Source: Cervus elaphus (taxonomy: Eukaryota; Chordata; Mammalia; Artiodactyla; Cervidae). Taken from it: DNA of 64,000 nucleotides. Position 1 is the first letter of the stretch. The number at the start of each line of letters is the position of its first letter. The notes beneath the pieces were generated by a model that saw only the letters and a list, made by a program, of their open reading frames with translations, was not told the origin of the DNA and ran no database searches. A program made the translations under genes and the position numbers. Shown here piece by piece: positions 48,880 to 60,689 of this stretch. Location of the stretch: positions 29,173,501-29,237,500 of the forward strand of contig NC_057826.1 in NCBI RefSeq assembly GCF_910594005.1, read 5' to 3'.

Positions 48880-49220
48880 GACTTCCCTGGCGGTCCAGTG
48901 ATTAAGAATCTGCCTGCCAGTGCAGGAAACACCAGTTCAATCCCTGGTCAGGGAAGATTCTACATGCCCTGGCAGAGTCAAGCCCATGTGCCATTAACTA
49001 CTGAGCCCACACTCTAGAGCCAACAAGCCACAACTACTGAGTCTGTCCAGTGTGACAACTGAAGCCCACGTGCCAAGAGCCAAGAGCCACAAGAGACGTC
49101 AGTGCAGTGAGAAGCCAGAGCACCAAACGAAGAGCGGCCCCCGCTCGCCGTGAGGAAAGAAAGCCCGCATGCAGCAACCAACACCCAGCAGGATCAAAAA
49201 TGTAACTAATTAAAAAGCAA
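48880..49220 (+). mobile_element. CHR-2-type tRNA-Glu SINE
   Basis: Head ggacttccctggcggtccag, middle caatccctggtcagggaaga, and a CpG-rich body near 49130-49165 (gaagagcggcccccgctcgc). Confidence 0.87.
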
Positions 49221-49224
49221 TTTT

Positions 49225-49920
49225 TATTTTCAAGTTATGTTTCTACTTTTGCATGTCAAAATTTTTAATATTTTTTCTAAGATTATGAGTTTTAAATTGT
49301 AGAGAGGCAGAAAAGGATTTTACACTTAAAAGTTAGATTGAACCTCTGCTAAAGTCACAGTCATAGTACAAATAAAGTTAAATTTTTTACCACAACACAG
49401 TACATCATAGGTTAACAGAGGATGAGATTTTTATATTCAGTATTGATTTAACTAAAAACAGAAGCCATCAGTAATGAAGTACTATGGTTATGCTTCAGTT
49501 TTCTAACAATCATCTTAATGTTAAGAATGCTTCATTTTTTTTTAATTTCTAAATATTTTCTGTCTGTTGTTTAGCTCTCCTGCTTTTTTAGCACTGGACA
49601 TAATATCAGTCTGTTAAATTATATTCCAAACTCTGGCCACAACCTTCTGAACTACTAGCTCTCTATATCATTACCTACACTGTCCCCCTGGATCTCATCC
49701 AGACTGCCAACCCTCTGATATTTCCTTTTTCCTCTAATTACAGCTTACCCCTCTATACTACCTTTCATAATCGGCCCAAACCCCAAGACCCACCATTTCA
49801 GCTATTATCACTTGGTAATCTATTTGCCTGCTTATTAACTGATATGTTCCCTGTCTTATCCAGAAAGAAGTTCACTGACTCTGCAAAACTCCATTTTTCA
49901 CCTAATCATCAAAATTTCAA
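49225..49920. other. First-intron sequence: nothing firm
   Basis: AT-rich, then pyrimidine-rich 49600-49900, possibly a diverged L2. Too weak to call. Confidence 0.4.
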
Positions 49921-49926
49921 AAGTTA

Positions 49927-50235
49927 GGGCTTCACTGATAGCTCAGTTGGTAAAGAACCCATCTGCAATGCAGGAGACCCCCATTTGATTCCTGGGTTGG
50001 GAAGATCCGCTAGAGAAGGGATAGGCTACCCACTCCAGTATTCTTGGGCTTCCCTTATGGCTCAGCTGGTAAAGAATCCGCCTGCAATGCGGGAGACCTG
50101 GGTTCTATCCCTGGGTTGGAAAGATTCCCTGGAGAAGGGAAAGGCTACCCACTCCAGTATTCTGGCCTGGAGAATTCCATGAACTGTATAGTCCACAGGG
50201 TCACAAAGAGTTGGACATGACTGAGCATGGGACTT
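49927..50235 (+). mobile_element. Dimeric Bov-tA SINE (tRNA part duplicated)
   Basis: Two head-to-tail tRNA-derived units start at 49927 (gggcttcactgatagctcag) and about 50046 (gggcttcccttatggctcag). Only the second is followed by the Bov-A tail ending agagttggacatgactgagc. Confidence 0.88.
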
Positions 50236-50579
50236 TTTCAAAATCCCAAAAGTTAGAATTGTCTTAGACAACACCTTCTTAACCTCAAAAGGCAAACGGC
50301 AAAAGAATCACCAAATACTTTCAATTCATCTCCTAAATCTATCCCAAATCTTCCTTACTTTCAATTCAACTCTAATACCTTAGTGAATGTCTTCATACTC
50401 CTTAATTCAATATAAAACAAGAGGCTAAAAGTAGGAGTTCTAAAATCAAATAACCTGAAACTATAATAAGCCTTATTTATTAGACTATTTGAAAGGTAGT
50501 AAGCAGTACAAAGTCAGAAGACAATCAGCTTCACTATCTGATAAACAGACAAGAGAAGATGCCTTAGCAATCTCAGTCA

Positions 50580-50785
50580 CTGTTGTTGGTTAGTCGCTAA
50601 GTCGTGTCCAACTCTTTTGCAACCCCATGGATTGTAGCCCGCCAGGCTCCTCTATCCATGGGATTTCCCAAGCAAGAATACTGAATGGGTAGCCATTTCC
50701 TTCTCCAGAGGATCTTCCCAACCCAGGGTTCAAACCTGCATTCTCCTGCTTGGCAGGCAGATACTTTACCACTGAGCCATTACCG
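50580..50785 (-). mobile_element. Bov-tA SINE
   Basis: Runs from tgttgttggttagtcgctaa through tccatgggatttcccaagca to ctttaccactgagccat. Confidence 0.88.
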
Positions 50786-52385
50786 TAGACTTAAATATAC
50801 AATCATAAAGAAAAAGGAAGAACATACTGAACAAAAAAGAGAGCTTCAACAGTATCATACAATTTATGTGTATAAATGTATAAATTTTATGTTTATTTTC
50901 TTTCTGAACTTTACTGCAATAAATACAATGTACACATAAACTTTTCATTTTACATATAAATAATATTTTATATACATAGAGTATGTAACAGATATATCAT
51001 ACCACTAACAATTCTTTCATAACACTATTAAGAGAGAATAATTAAGACAGGTTTAACAGCATTAACAACTGAACATTAAAAGACAGTACTGTGTATAGCA
51101 AGCAAAACCAATCATTTTCCATTCTGGGCAATGAGTCAAGAATCTCAAACTGTCACCAACATCTGCATTAAATGTAAACCCAGACAGTAAACAATTGCCA
51201 CTGAAAGATAAATCCATGTGACTATATCTCCAGAGCTTAAGCAAAACTATTTTACATGAAGCAAAACAGCTTATTAAACGACCCTATCCAAAGCAGTTCT
51301 TTGTTTTGACAATAAGCAATTTAATCATTTTTCCATCACTGAGGATCTAAAAGGTATGTTAAAATGTTATATTCTGCCAGGTGGATTAATATGGATGTAT
51401 TAAACTATTCTTATACTAACACTGCTTCCTGGTCACTGTAATTCTAAATTACAGATAATGATAGGTTTAGGAAATTATTCTGCTCAATTACTACTCACCA
51501 TAAATTCTGAGTTTTCTTTGCTTGATAACTAAGCACAAAAGCAGATGATACAACACATTCATAAACTGGAATTCTACCAAGTGAAAGCTGAAATCAGATA
51601 GCATTAAGGTCTACACCTTACTAAATCACAGTGGAGGCAAGCATACAAAATGCTTTATAGTCAAGGAAGATTAGACAAATCACTCAACCACTTTGTACCC
51701 TAGTTTACTCATCTATAAAATAAGAACATGGGCTAAATGCTCTTCAAGATCTCTTCCAACACAGAGTCTATGATTCTAAAAAATTAACACATATGCACAT
51801 GCTGGAAAATAAAAAGCCATTCCTCTTTAATTAGTCATTTAAAATGATACAGGCTATAGCCGTTGCATTTACTAAAAACTAAACTACTAATCAACAATGA
51901 AGCAATGGCATTTCTCCCATAAGATAAATAATGGTTGTTCCCATTTGAAACTCAAATTTTCATTAGCACCAATGAGAACTGCTTATATTAACTCATTAGA
52001 TTTTTTTTTAACTACTAACTTACTTTTTTTTTAAGTGTTTAATTGAGCAAAAATTGATTCAAATAGAGCAGGACCAAACCGGCAATAGCTGGAGCACACC
52101 ACCAACAGGAGCTCGAGAGAAACTTATATAGTGAAAGTGAGGAAGCAAAGTAAGGAAATTATTGATTGGTTATAGTTTAAAGCCTAGCTGGTGTTAGTGA
52201 TGGGCTGTCCTTAGGTTTCCATTTCTTCACACTGAAAGCTTAAGTTCTGGTTTGCTTAGTAGGTCAACAAGGCATTACAGCTACTTCAGTCTAACGGCTT
52301 GCTTGTTTACTAACTTTCTTTAACTGAGGTAAAGGTCAATCTGAATTTGCAAAGTTACATTACTCAACAGCTTTAAAAGAAAAAT
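50786..52385. other. First-intron sequence with a MIR and an unassigned repeat-like block
   Basis: 51660-51780 resembles a MIR (aatcactcaaccactttgta, ctcatctataaaataagaac). 52020-52320 has a composition and a gagctcgagagaaacttata segment that look like a dispersed repeat, perhaps an LTR, but I cannot name it. Confidence 0.35.
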
Positions 52386-52389
52386 CTAG

Positions 52390-52570
52390 GGGGACTTCCC
52401 TGGTGGTCCAACTTCTAAGTGGTTCAAATGCAAGGGGCCTGGGTTCAATCCCTGGTCAGGGAACTAGATCCCACGTGCCTCAACTAACAGTTTAAGTTGC
52501 ATGCTGCAGCTAAATATCCCACATGCTACAACTAAGACCCGGCACAGTCAAATAAATAAATAGTTTTTTA
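52390..52570 (+). mobile_element. CHR-type tRNA-Glu SINE
   Basis: Head gggacttccctggtggtcca, middle ggttcaatccctggtcaggg, then tgctacaactaagacccggc and an aataaataaatag tail. Confidence 0.85.
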
Positions 52571-52574
52571 AAAC

Positions 52575-53685
52575 ACAGAAAAATCTATTTTCTCAGCCAT
52601 AAAATCAAGAAATTGTACTAGATGAATTTTTTCTTTTACTTTAAAAAGTCTGTATATGAGAATAAGCTATCTCTATACAGCAACTGATAAACTGAATTGC
52701 AAATTGGGCTAGAAGAAATATGTTTTGTCTTCTTTTTTTTATTTTGCTTATGAACAATACCACAGTTACCTAAAAAAAATTCTAGCCAAGTGTGGTAGTC
52801 TCAATTTATTTTTTGGTGAAGCATACATAAAATTCAGAGAAAAACCACTTAAAGAATACCATAATGTAAACCTATTTTACCACAAAATGTCTTAAAACCC
52901 TTCCCAACATTCACTCTCTTGATAATCTATTTAAAATCAACTATGATCCATTATAAGGTAATGGAATAAAGAATCATAAATTTTCTCATGAAGATGAGAC
53001 TTGCCCAGAAAGTTCACTAATTACATCAAGAATTCTTTAGGTATCCCTTCCAATAATTAAGCATGAGATTTCTAACAAACAGATTATGGTCTCCCAGTTG
53101 ATACTGCTACAAATTTCAAATCACTGACTCAAACTGAAACAGCAATTTGCTCTGTCATAAAAGAGCAGATGATTATTTATATAATAGGAAAACAAGGGGG
53201 AAAATGAAGAAAAATAGAGTTAGAAATAGGGGGAAATGAGTATCTGATTTGAAAAAATAGAATAACAAAATGTTGTAACATATAAAGTACCAGAATTAGA
53301 ATTTACCAGCTCACAGATCTAGACAGTCTGATTTCACAACTAGCCAGATATTAATTTATATATACTAAAAATGTGAACCCACAAAAAAAAGGTTAAATAA
53401 CACATTTAAACTAAACTATTATTTACAAAACAAGAAACGAAAATCTATCCGTAAAACCTTTAATTAGAGATATATTCAATAACCAAAGAAATGTAACAGC
53501 CAGGGCAAAAAAGATACTATCATTCTGTAACCATGAATATGCTTGCCACATAGTAGTAATCAATATTTGCTGAATGAAAGCAGCATTAAAGATTTTAAAA
53601 AAACAATATAACCTGAAAAATAAATGTGCCCCTAAAAGGAAATATAACCTAAATAAACAAAGTTTCATTGCCACTGTTTACTAAA
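52575..53685. other. First-intron sequence: nothing recognised
   Basis: AT-rich. The frame at 53674-53423 has hydrophobic stretches but no start context, conservation or splice signals, and is likely chance. Confidence 0.45.
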
Positions 53686-53688
53686 TGG

Positions 53689-54243
53689 TGGTGGTGGTGT
53701 TGTTCAGTCGCTAGGTCGCATCCAACTCTTCGCAACCCTGTGGACTGCAGCATGCCAGGCTTCCGTGCCCTGCACTATCTCCCAGAGTTTGCTCAAACTT
53801 GTGTTCACTGAGTTGGCGATACCATCCAACCATCTCGTCCTCTGTCGTTCCCTTCTCCTCCTGCCCTCAAACTTTCCCAGCGTCAGGTCTTTACCGAGGA
53901 GATGGCCCTTCGCATAAAGTAGCCGAAGTATTGGACCTTAAGCTTCAGTATCAGTCCTTCCAATGAATATTCAGGGTTGATTTCCTTTAGGATTGACTGG
54001 TTTGATCTCCTTGCTGTCCAAGGGACTCTCAAAAGAATCTTCTTGAGCACAATTCGAAAGCATCAGTTCTTTGGAGCTCAGTCTTCTTTATGGTTCAACT
54101 CTCACATCTGTACGTGACTACTGAAAAAACCACAGCTTTGACTATACAGACCGTTGCCGGCAAAGTGATGTCTCTACTTTTCAATACGCTTTTGAGGATT
54201 GTCTTTGGAAAGAAAATAAAATAGCTTTTCTTCCAAGGAGCAA
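53689..54243 (-). mobile_element. BovB LINE 3' part
   Basis: Starts at a ggtggtggtggtgttgttca tail and runs through tctcccagagtttgctcaaa and tccttccaatgaatattcag to ttctttatggttcaactctc. After a ~30-bp non-BovB patch (about 54188-54217) BovB text resumes as cttttcttccaaggagcaag and then stops. Confidence 0.88.
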
Positions 54244-54249
54244 GCAAAG

Positions 54250-54720
54250 CCAGCCCAGGATGGCAAAGTAGAAGGACATGCACTCATCTTCTCCTGTGAG
54301 AACACCAAATTCACAACTAGCTGTTGAACAACCATCAACAAGAGGATGCTGGAACCCAGCAAAAAAGATATCCCACATCCAAGGACAAAGGAGAAGCCAC
54401 AGTGAGATGGAAGGATGAGCGCAATCACGTTAAAATCAAATCACATACCTACTGCAGGAGCAACCCATAAAGTGGAGAACAATAATACCAAGATTCTAGG
54501 CCCCACATCAGACTTCCCAACCTGGGGGTGCAACAAAGGGACTAGGAATCCCCAGGGAATCTGACTTTGAAGGACAGTGGGATTTGATTACAGAACTTCC
54601 ACAGGACTGGGGGAAACAGAGACTCTTGGAGGACACAAACAAAACCTTGTGCACACAAGGACCCAGGGGAAAGGAGCAGTGAAATCACAAGAGACCAAGC
54701 CAGACATGCCTATGAGTGTC
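54250..54720 (+). repeat. Bovine L1 5' UTR fragment
   Basis: Phrases recalled from bovine L1 5' UTR: gcactcatcttctcctgtga, acaactagctgttgaacaac, aaaaaagatatcccacatcc and gtgcacacaaggacccaggg. ORF1 does not follow, so this is an isolated 5' piece. Its left edge meets BovB. Confidence 0.7.
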
Positions 54721-54781
54721 TATTAAATACTATCATAAACTCTTCAGAGTTATGAAATTATGAGCTCCTATCTTAGTGCTA

Positions 54782-54990
54782 GGGTTTCCCTAGTGGTTCA
54801 GACAGTAAAGAATCCGCGTGCAATACAAGAGACCCAGGTTTGATCTCTGGGTCAGAAAGATCTCCTGGAGAAGGGAATGGTTACCCACTCCAGTATTCCC
54901 AGGTGGAGAAGCCCATGAACAGAGAAGCCAGGCAGGCAACAGTCTATGGGGTCACAAAAAGTTGGACACAACTGAGCGACTAAGCACATC
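54782..54990 (+). mobile_element. Bov-tA SINE
   Basis: Head gggtttccctagtggttcag, middle gtttgatctctgggtcagaa, end aaaagttggacacaactgag. Confidence 0.88.
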
Positions 54991-55141
54991 TTAGTGATAA
55001 AAATGAAAAAGAAACAACTTGCAAATCTGGAAAAAAAAAAATTCCAAACTAAAGTAGCAAGTACTTACTTTTCCTTCAGTTATTAATGGCTCCCAGGTAG
55101 ATTACAGTTTTCACTCAGAAATCTGTTCAGAGTTCCCTGTG

Positions 55142-55471
55142 TGTGCTGTGCTTAGTCGCCCAGTCGTGTCTGACTCTGTGTGACCCCATGGACTCTATCC
55201 TGCCAGGCTCTTCTGTCCAGGGGGATTCTCCAGGCAAGAATACTGGAGTGGGTTGCCATGCACCCCTCCAGGGGATCTTCCCAACCCAGGGATCGAACCC
55301 AGATCTCCCACACTGCAGGCAGATTCTTTACCATCTGAGCCACCAAGGAAGCCCAAGAATGCTGGAATGGATAGTCTGTCCCTTCTCCAGGCAATCTTCC
55401 CAACCCAGGAATCAAATGGGGGTCTCCTTCATTGTAGGTGGATTCCTTACCAGCTGAGCTACTAGAGAAGC
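55142..55471 (-). mobile_element. Dimeric Bov-tA SINE
   Basis: Minus strand. One Bov-A tail (tgtgcttagtcgcccagtcg) is followed by two tRNA-derived units, ending about 55354 (ccaccaaggaagccc) and 55471 (gctactagagaagc). This is the mirror of the arrangement at 49927-50235. Confidence 0.87.
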
Positions 55472-55474
55472 AGA

Positions 55475-56610
55475 TTACTCTCAATGTTGCCTTAGTTAGG
55501 ACCCAAAGTATATTTTAGTATTGTAATTTAAGGGTGAAGTAACTGTCAAACAGTTTATTAACTCTCGATAACTATGTGAACTTGATTATTTCTAGAATCT
55601 GGGACATGGATAACCTTCTGCAACCTTCCCACCCTAACGTAACTCAGTTTATAGGCAAGAAAAAAAACTGTAAGTCAATACTTTGTTTTCACATTCTAAA
55701 TTAAATAAATCATACAATCCAAGCCAAAAAAAAAAAAAAAGGGAAACTACATACCTTACATATATCTTTCAAAGATATCACAGTTTATAAGCATCTAGGA
55801 AGGAAAAGTACAACAGCCAAAAGATTTGAGGAAATTCATTTCCTTGAACTCAAAATGCAAAAATCTCTGGTTTTCTTTGTGCTCTTTTGGAGAACTTACT
55901 AAAGCTACTGTTGAATGAGAGTACCTAGACTACCATCATGAAAATCAATAACACACCTGGTAAGAACACAAAAGAACTGGCTCACCTGTGAGGAATCTAT
56001 TATCCTTTAAAAAAAACACAAGTCTGGTACTAGAGGGCACAATATACTTTCTACTGGACAAGAGGAGAATGATTTTTCCTCATCCTGCTTTCCAGCTGTC
56101 CAAAGAGCAGATCTAATACTAACTGTAATATGATTCTTTTACGGAAATAAGATGTGGATAAAGTGCTTACAAACAATAGCTATTTCATACAATTGTATTT
56201 CTAAATGCTTTCAGACTTTTTTAGTACTCAGAAATTAAACATTTTTAAACTATAACTTCAACTCCTGTATTTGCTTAAAACATAAATATAAATTAAAAAG
56301 TACCTTATATGTGTATTCTTACAATCATACTGAAGACTCACTGCTAAATACAAAGATGAAATGCAACAGGTGTAACTGTGGTCACAATGGATTAAAACCA
56401 ATATGGCCTTTACAAAAGCTTCAGTGTTGCAAAGGTGAATGGGCAAACAGGCACTTTTATATACTATTGTAGCTAATTAACTACTACACTTTATTTAAAA
56501 AAAATTTTTAAAGAGTCATGAAAATTTCATATTTTTAAATTTCCATCAATAATTTTGGAGAAATATTCACACAAAATACATATTAAGTGCTAAAAAGATA
56601 AAGTAATTGA
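55475..56610. other. First-intron sequence: nothing recognised
   Basis: AT-rich with a poly(A) run near 55726-55740. No assignable feature. Confidence 0.45.
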
Positions 56611-56619
56611 ATTAGTTAT

Positions 56620-57060
56620 CTGATACTCTGTAACAAAATACTCTCAAATTTAGCAGCTTAAATCAAAAACATTTATTAATCTCATACAGTTTGAGTGCCA
56701 GGATCCAGTAGTAGCTTATTTGCCAAGGTGTTAGCTGGTCATCTGAAGACATGACTAGGAAGAATCCATATCCAAGATGGCTGACTCACATGGCAGAGGC
56801 CAGAAGGCCTATCTCTCACTACAGGGGCCTTTACATATGGCTGCTTACAACACCAACTATTACTCCCCAGAGTAAGTGGTCCATGAGAAAGCCTCAGTCC
56901 TTTTATGAGCTAGCCTCAGAAGTGACAAATCATCACTTCTGCCATATTCCGTTGGTCACACAAACAACTCTAATACATGAGAAGAAATTACACAAGGGAG
57001 TGAATACCAGGAGTCAAGGATCACTGGGAACACTCTTTATTGTGGTCTATAACAGTGATA
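56620..57060 (+). repeat. Old interspersed repeat, family not named
   Basis: ctgtaacaaaatactctcaa, tagcagcttaaatcaaaaac and tatccaagatggctgactca are phrases of a common old mammalian repeat. The frame at 56751-57113 is incidental. Confidence 0.4.
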
Positions 57061-57114
57061 AACATACAGATATATGGTTGATATGGTGTTATATATGTAC
57101 AAAAATTCTTTGAC

Positions 57115-57688
57115 ATTTCTCTCATCAAAAAGGTGAAGCTCGAGTCCCCCTCCTGCTGAATGTATGCTGTATTTAAGCCTCCAACAAAAATAGGATGTGG
57201 CAGAAATGGAAGTGCCAGACTTTCAGAGCTACTTTATAAGACATTGTGGCATCTGCCTCTCTCTCTTGAATTATTCACTCTAGGGGGAAAAAGTTACATA
57301 TTGTGATGACATGAAATAAACTCTTAGAAAAAAAAGGTCCATATAGCAAATAATTCAGACCTCTGGCCAACAAACAGTGAAGAACTGACGACTCCTCACA
57401 AAAGCCACAGGAGTGAGCTTAGAAGTAGATATTCCAGCCCCAGCCGAGCCTTCAGATAACTATAGTTCATCCACGAAAGTCTGGAAGCTGATCCTCCAGC
57501 TGTGGTCTGGACATGACTGCAGCACCAGCCTATACCCTGACTGCAGCCCCGTGAGATACCTTGAACCAGAGCCTCTCAGTTAAGTCACGAATGAATTCCT
57601 TTCTCACAGAAACCATGAGATAATAATTGTGTTTTTTAGGTAATAAATTTTGAAATAATTTGTTACAAAGAAATAGGTAGCTAATACA
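57115..57688 (+). repeat. Probable old LTR/MaLR-like repeat
   Basis: tctgcctctctctcttgaat, agccgagccttcagataact and catgagataataattgtgtt, ending aaataggtagctaatac. This follows an old LTR-type repeat. The exact subfamily is uncertain. Confidence 0.45.
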
Positions 57689-57861
57689 CAGCACAACTGG
57701 TTTTTTGAGGTCAGAGTAATTCTAATACTAAACCTAACACAGTCATTAAAAAAAACAATTACAAGCTACCCAAAGATCCTTAACAAAGTATGAGCAAGGA
57801 GAATCTAATAGTATATGAAAATAATACATAATGTCATGTTAGGGTTAAGGCTAGCAAGTGG

Positions 57862-57945
57862 AAAGTGAAAGTGTTAATTGCTCAGTCAGGTCCCACTCTT
57901 TGTGACCCCATGTAGCCCTCCAGCGTCCTCTGTGCAGGGAAGTCA
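57862..57945 (-). mobile_element. Partial Bov-A SINE
   Basis: tgttaattgctcagtcaggt followed by ctttgtgaccccatgtagcc. A fragment only. Confidence 0.7.
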
Positions 57946-58334
57946 GAAACACACGCTGATTTAACACTCCAAGCTCAATCAATGTAATTCACCATATTGC
58001 CAGAATAAAGGAGAAAAACCATATAGTTATTTCAACAGTTTAAGGAAAACTGTTGATAGTATTCAAATCAATTTATGGTATTAAAATGAAAGAAAAAACT
58101 CTCAGCAAACTAGGAATAGTAAGGTACTTTCTCAAACTGTCAGACAGCATCATATTTAATGATGAAAGACTAAATTGCATTCTCCCAAGATCAAAAACAA
58201 AGCAAGAATACCCATTTTTCCCACTTCTATTCAGCATTATTGTAGAGCTTCCAGCACTGTATTAAGGCTAAATAAATGAATAAACTAAAGATTGAAATGA
58301 AAGAATTAAAACAGCCCTATTTAAAGATAAGATT

Positions 58335-58460
58335 GGGAATTCCCTAGGGGTCAGTCATTAGGGGCCTGTCCTCTCACTGCCCAGGGCATGGCTTCAATTC
58401 CTGGTTGAGGAGCTAAGATCCTGCAAGCCATGTGATACAGCCAAAAATAAACAATTAACT
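58335..58460 (+). mobile_element. CHR-1-type tRNA-Glu SINE
   Basis: Head gggaattccctaggggtcag, middle ggcttcaattcctggttgag, tail aaaaataaacaattaact. Confidence 0.78.
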
Positions 58461-58489
58461 AAGTAAAAATTTTTTTAAAATACAGATAA

Positions 58490-58860
58490 GGGACTCCCCT
58501 GGTGGTCCAGCAGTTAAGAATCCGCCTTGCAGTGCAGAGAACACCGGTTTGATTCCTGGTTCGGGAAGATTCCACATGCCGCAAGGCAACTACGCCTGTG
58601 CGCCACAACTACTGAGCCCACATGCCACAACCATGTGAAGTCTGCACGCTCCAGGGTCTGCGAGCCACAGCTGAGACCACTTGCTGCAACCACTGATGCC
58701 CAGTGCCTACAGCCCAATGCTCCGCAGCAAGGGAAGCCACAGCAATGAGAGGTCCGCGCATGCAACAAAGAGTAGTTCCCACTTGCCACGACTAGAGAAG
58801 CCCATCGCAGCAACAGACTCAAGAGCAACCAAATCAATTAATTAACTAAATGAAAATTTT
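58490..58860 (+). mobile_element. CHR-2-type tRNA-Glu SINE
   Basis: Head gggactcccctggtggtcca, middle gtttgattcctggttcggga, body acaactactgagcccacatg, tail aattaattaactaaatg. Full-length copy. Confidence 0.87.
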
Positions 58861-60234
58861 TAAATTTTCAATGATATGATTGATTACATAGAAAATCTCA
58901 GGGAATCTACAAACCTACTAGAATAAATAAATTTAGTAAGATTGAAGGATATAAATTTAATATACAAAATTAATTGTATTCCTATATACTAGCGGCAAAC
59001 AACTGGAAAGTGAAAAAAATTTTTAAATACCAAGTATATAGTACAACCAAAGAACATAAACTAGCTAGAAATAAATACAATAAAAGCTATCCAAGACCTC
59101 TACACTGAAAACTACAAAACACTGCTGAACAAAATTAAAGACTTAAATAAAAAGACACATCACTTTTAATGATCAGAATACTCAGTATTATCAAAATGGC
59201 AACTCTCCCCAAATTTAAACAATCCAAATCAATATTCCAGCAAGCGTTTTTAGAAAAGTTAACAAAGTAATTCTAAAAGTTATATAGAAATGCAGAGGAC
59301 ATAGAATAACCAAAGCAATTCAAAAAAAAAAAGGTGGAAGACCACAAAGCTCTAGCAATTAAAACACTCTGTAATGGCAAATATATCTACAAATCAATGG
59401 AAGAAAATAGAGTATTCAGAAATGGACTTACATTTATTTAGTCAATTGATTTTTAACAAAAATGCTAAAGCAACCCAATGGAAAAATGAAAAGCATTTCA
59501 AGAAACGCTATGAGATCAACTAAAGAGACTTGTGGGGGATAAAAAACACTCTTACCTCACACCATACACAAAAGGCAACTCAATATGGATCACAGATACA
59601 AACGTAAAATCTAAAACTATAAAACTTAAAAAGTTAAGTATATGCCTACCACATAGTCCAGCCATGCCATTCCTAAGTATTTATGTAAGAGAAACAAAAA
59701 TATATGTTTATACAAAGACTACATGAAAGTTCGTAGAAGCTCTTTTGTAATACTAACTATTGGAAACAAGTGTCCATTAATTCATGAATGGAAAAAAAAT
59801 TAGTATATCTATACTAATTTATGTATATAATTATATAATATATATAATAAAAGGGAATGAATCACTGACACACACAATAACATGGATAAATCTCAAAATA
59901 ATTGAATAAAAGAAGCGAGGCAAAAAATTAAGAATACAGACTATGATTCTGGGTAAAATTGGAGCAAAAGTAAACTATACTGCAGTAAGAAAAAGCAGAT
60001 CAGCTCCTGCCTGAGGATGGGAGTAGAGAAAAAAAAAATGGATTACAAATGGTTCAAGAAAATTTGGGGAGTCAGAGAAATATTTGCTATCTTAATTGTA
60101 GTGCTGCCTCCATGGGTCCATAAATATACCCAAACTGATTAAATTACACAATTTTTGTGCAGTTTAGTGAATGCCAATTCTACCTTGAGAAAGCTGAAGA
60201 AAACAAAACAGAAAGAAAAAATACTGGTACTATC

Positions 60235-60640
60235 TACCAAAATTTTAAATGCACACACTACTGTTAAGAAATTTATTGTATAGATATGCTCTTATATACA
60301 CAAAGATAAGAATATACTGAAAAATTATAATTTTAAACATCTGGAAACAACCAAAACTTCCATTAATGTATGACATTAAATAAATTAATGTACTTCAAAA
60401 AATGGAATATTCTGAAACCATAAAAAGGAATGACATATCTGTATGTTCAAAGTTAAGCTATCCAAGATATACTGATGAATGAATGAAGCTGCAGAGAAAT
60501 TTATACAGAACAATCCATTTGTGTTTAATTTTTAAAATAAGAAATATATATGCAGAGAAACTAGCTATGATTACATCTAGTTAACAAGTACCCTTAGCAC
60601 ACTTAAAATTCTCTATTTTTGCAAGTATTTTATACTTTTC
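60235..60640 (+). repeat. Old L1/HAL1-like 3' fragment
   Basis: atctggaaacaaccaaaact, tggaatattctgaaaccata and acagaacaatccatttgtgt in the expected order for an L1-type 3' region. Confidence 0.5.
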
Positions 60641-60689
60641 CACAAAGAAACACCACATAATAGTTAAGATTGACACCACGACTCCTAAT

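Larger units (their letters stand above)
57770..60210 (+). mobile_element. Old L1 ORF2 to 3' UTR, interrupted by three SINEs
   Basis: Phrases gagaatctaatagtatatga, agaataaaggagaaaaacca and atcaaaaacaaagcaagaat come before the SINEs at 58335-58860. Then come caaaatggcaactctcccca, agcaattcaaaaaaaaaaag and a 3' UTR-like end near 60190. Many stops. Confidence 0.65.

Noticed and set aside
53423..53674. 83-residue frame with membrane-like segments
   Set aside because: Hydrophobic stretches arise from A/T-rich codons read on this strand. No start context, homology or splice signals.
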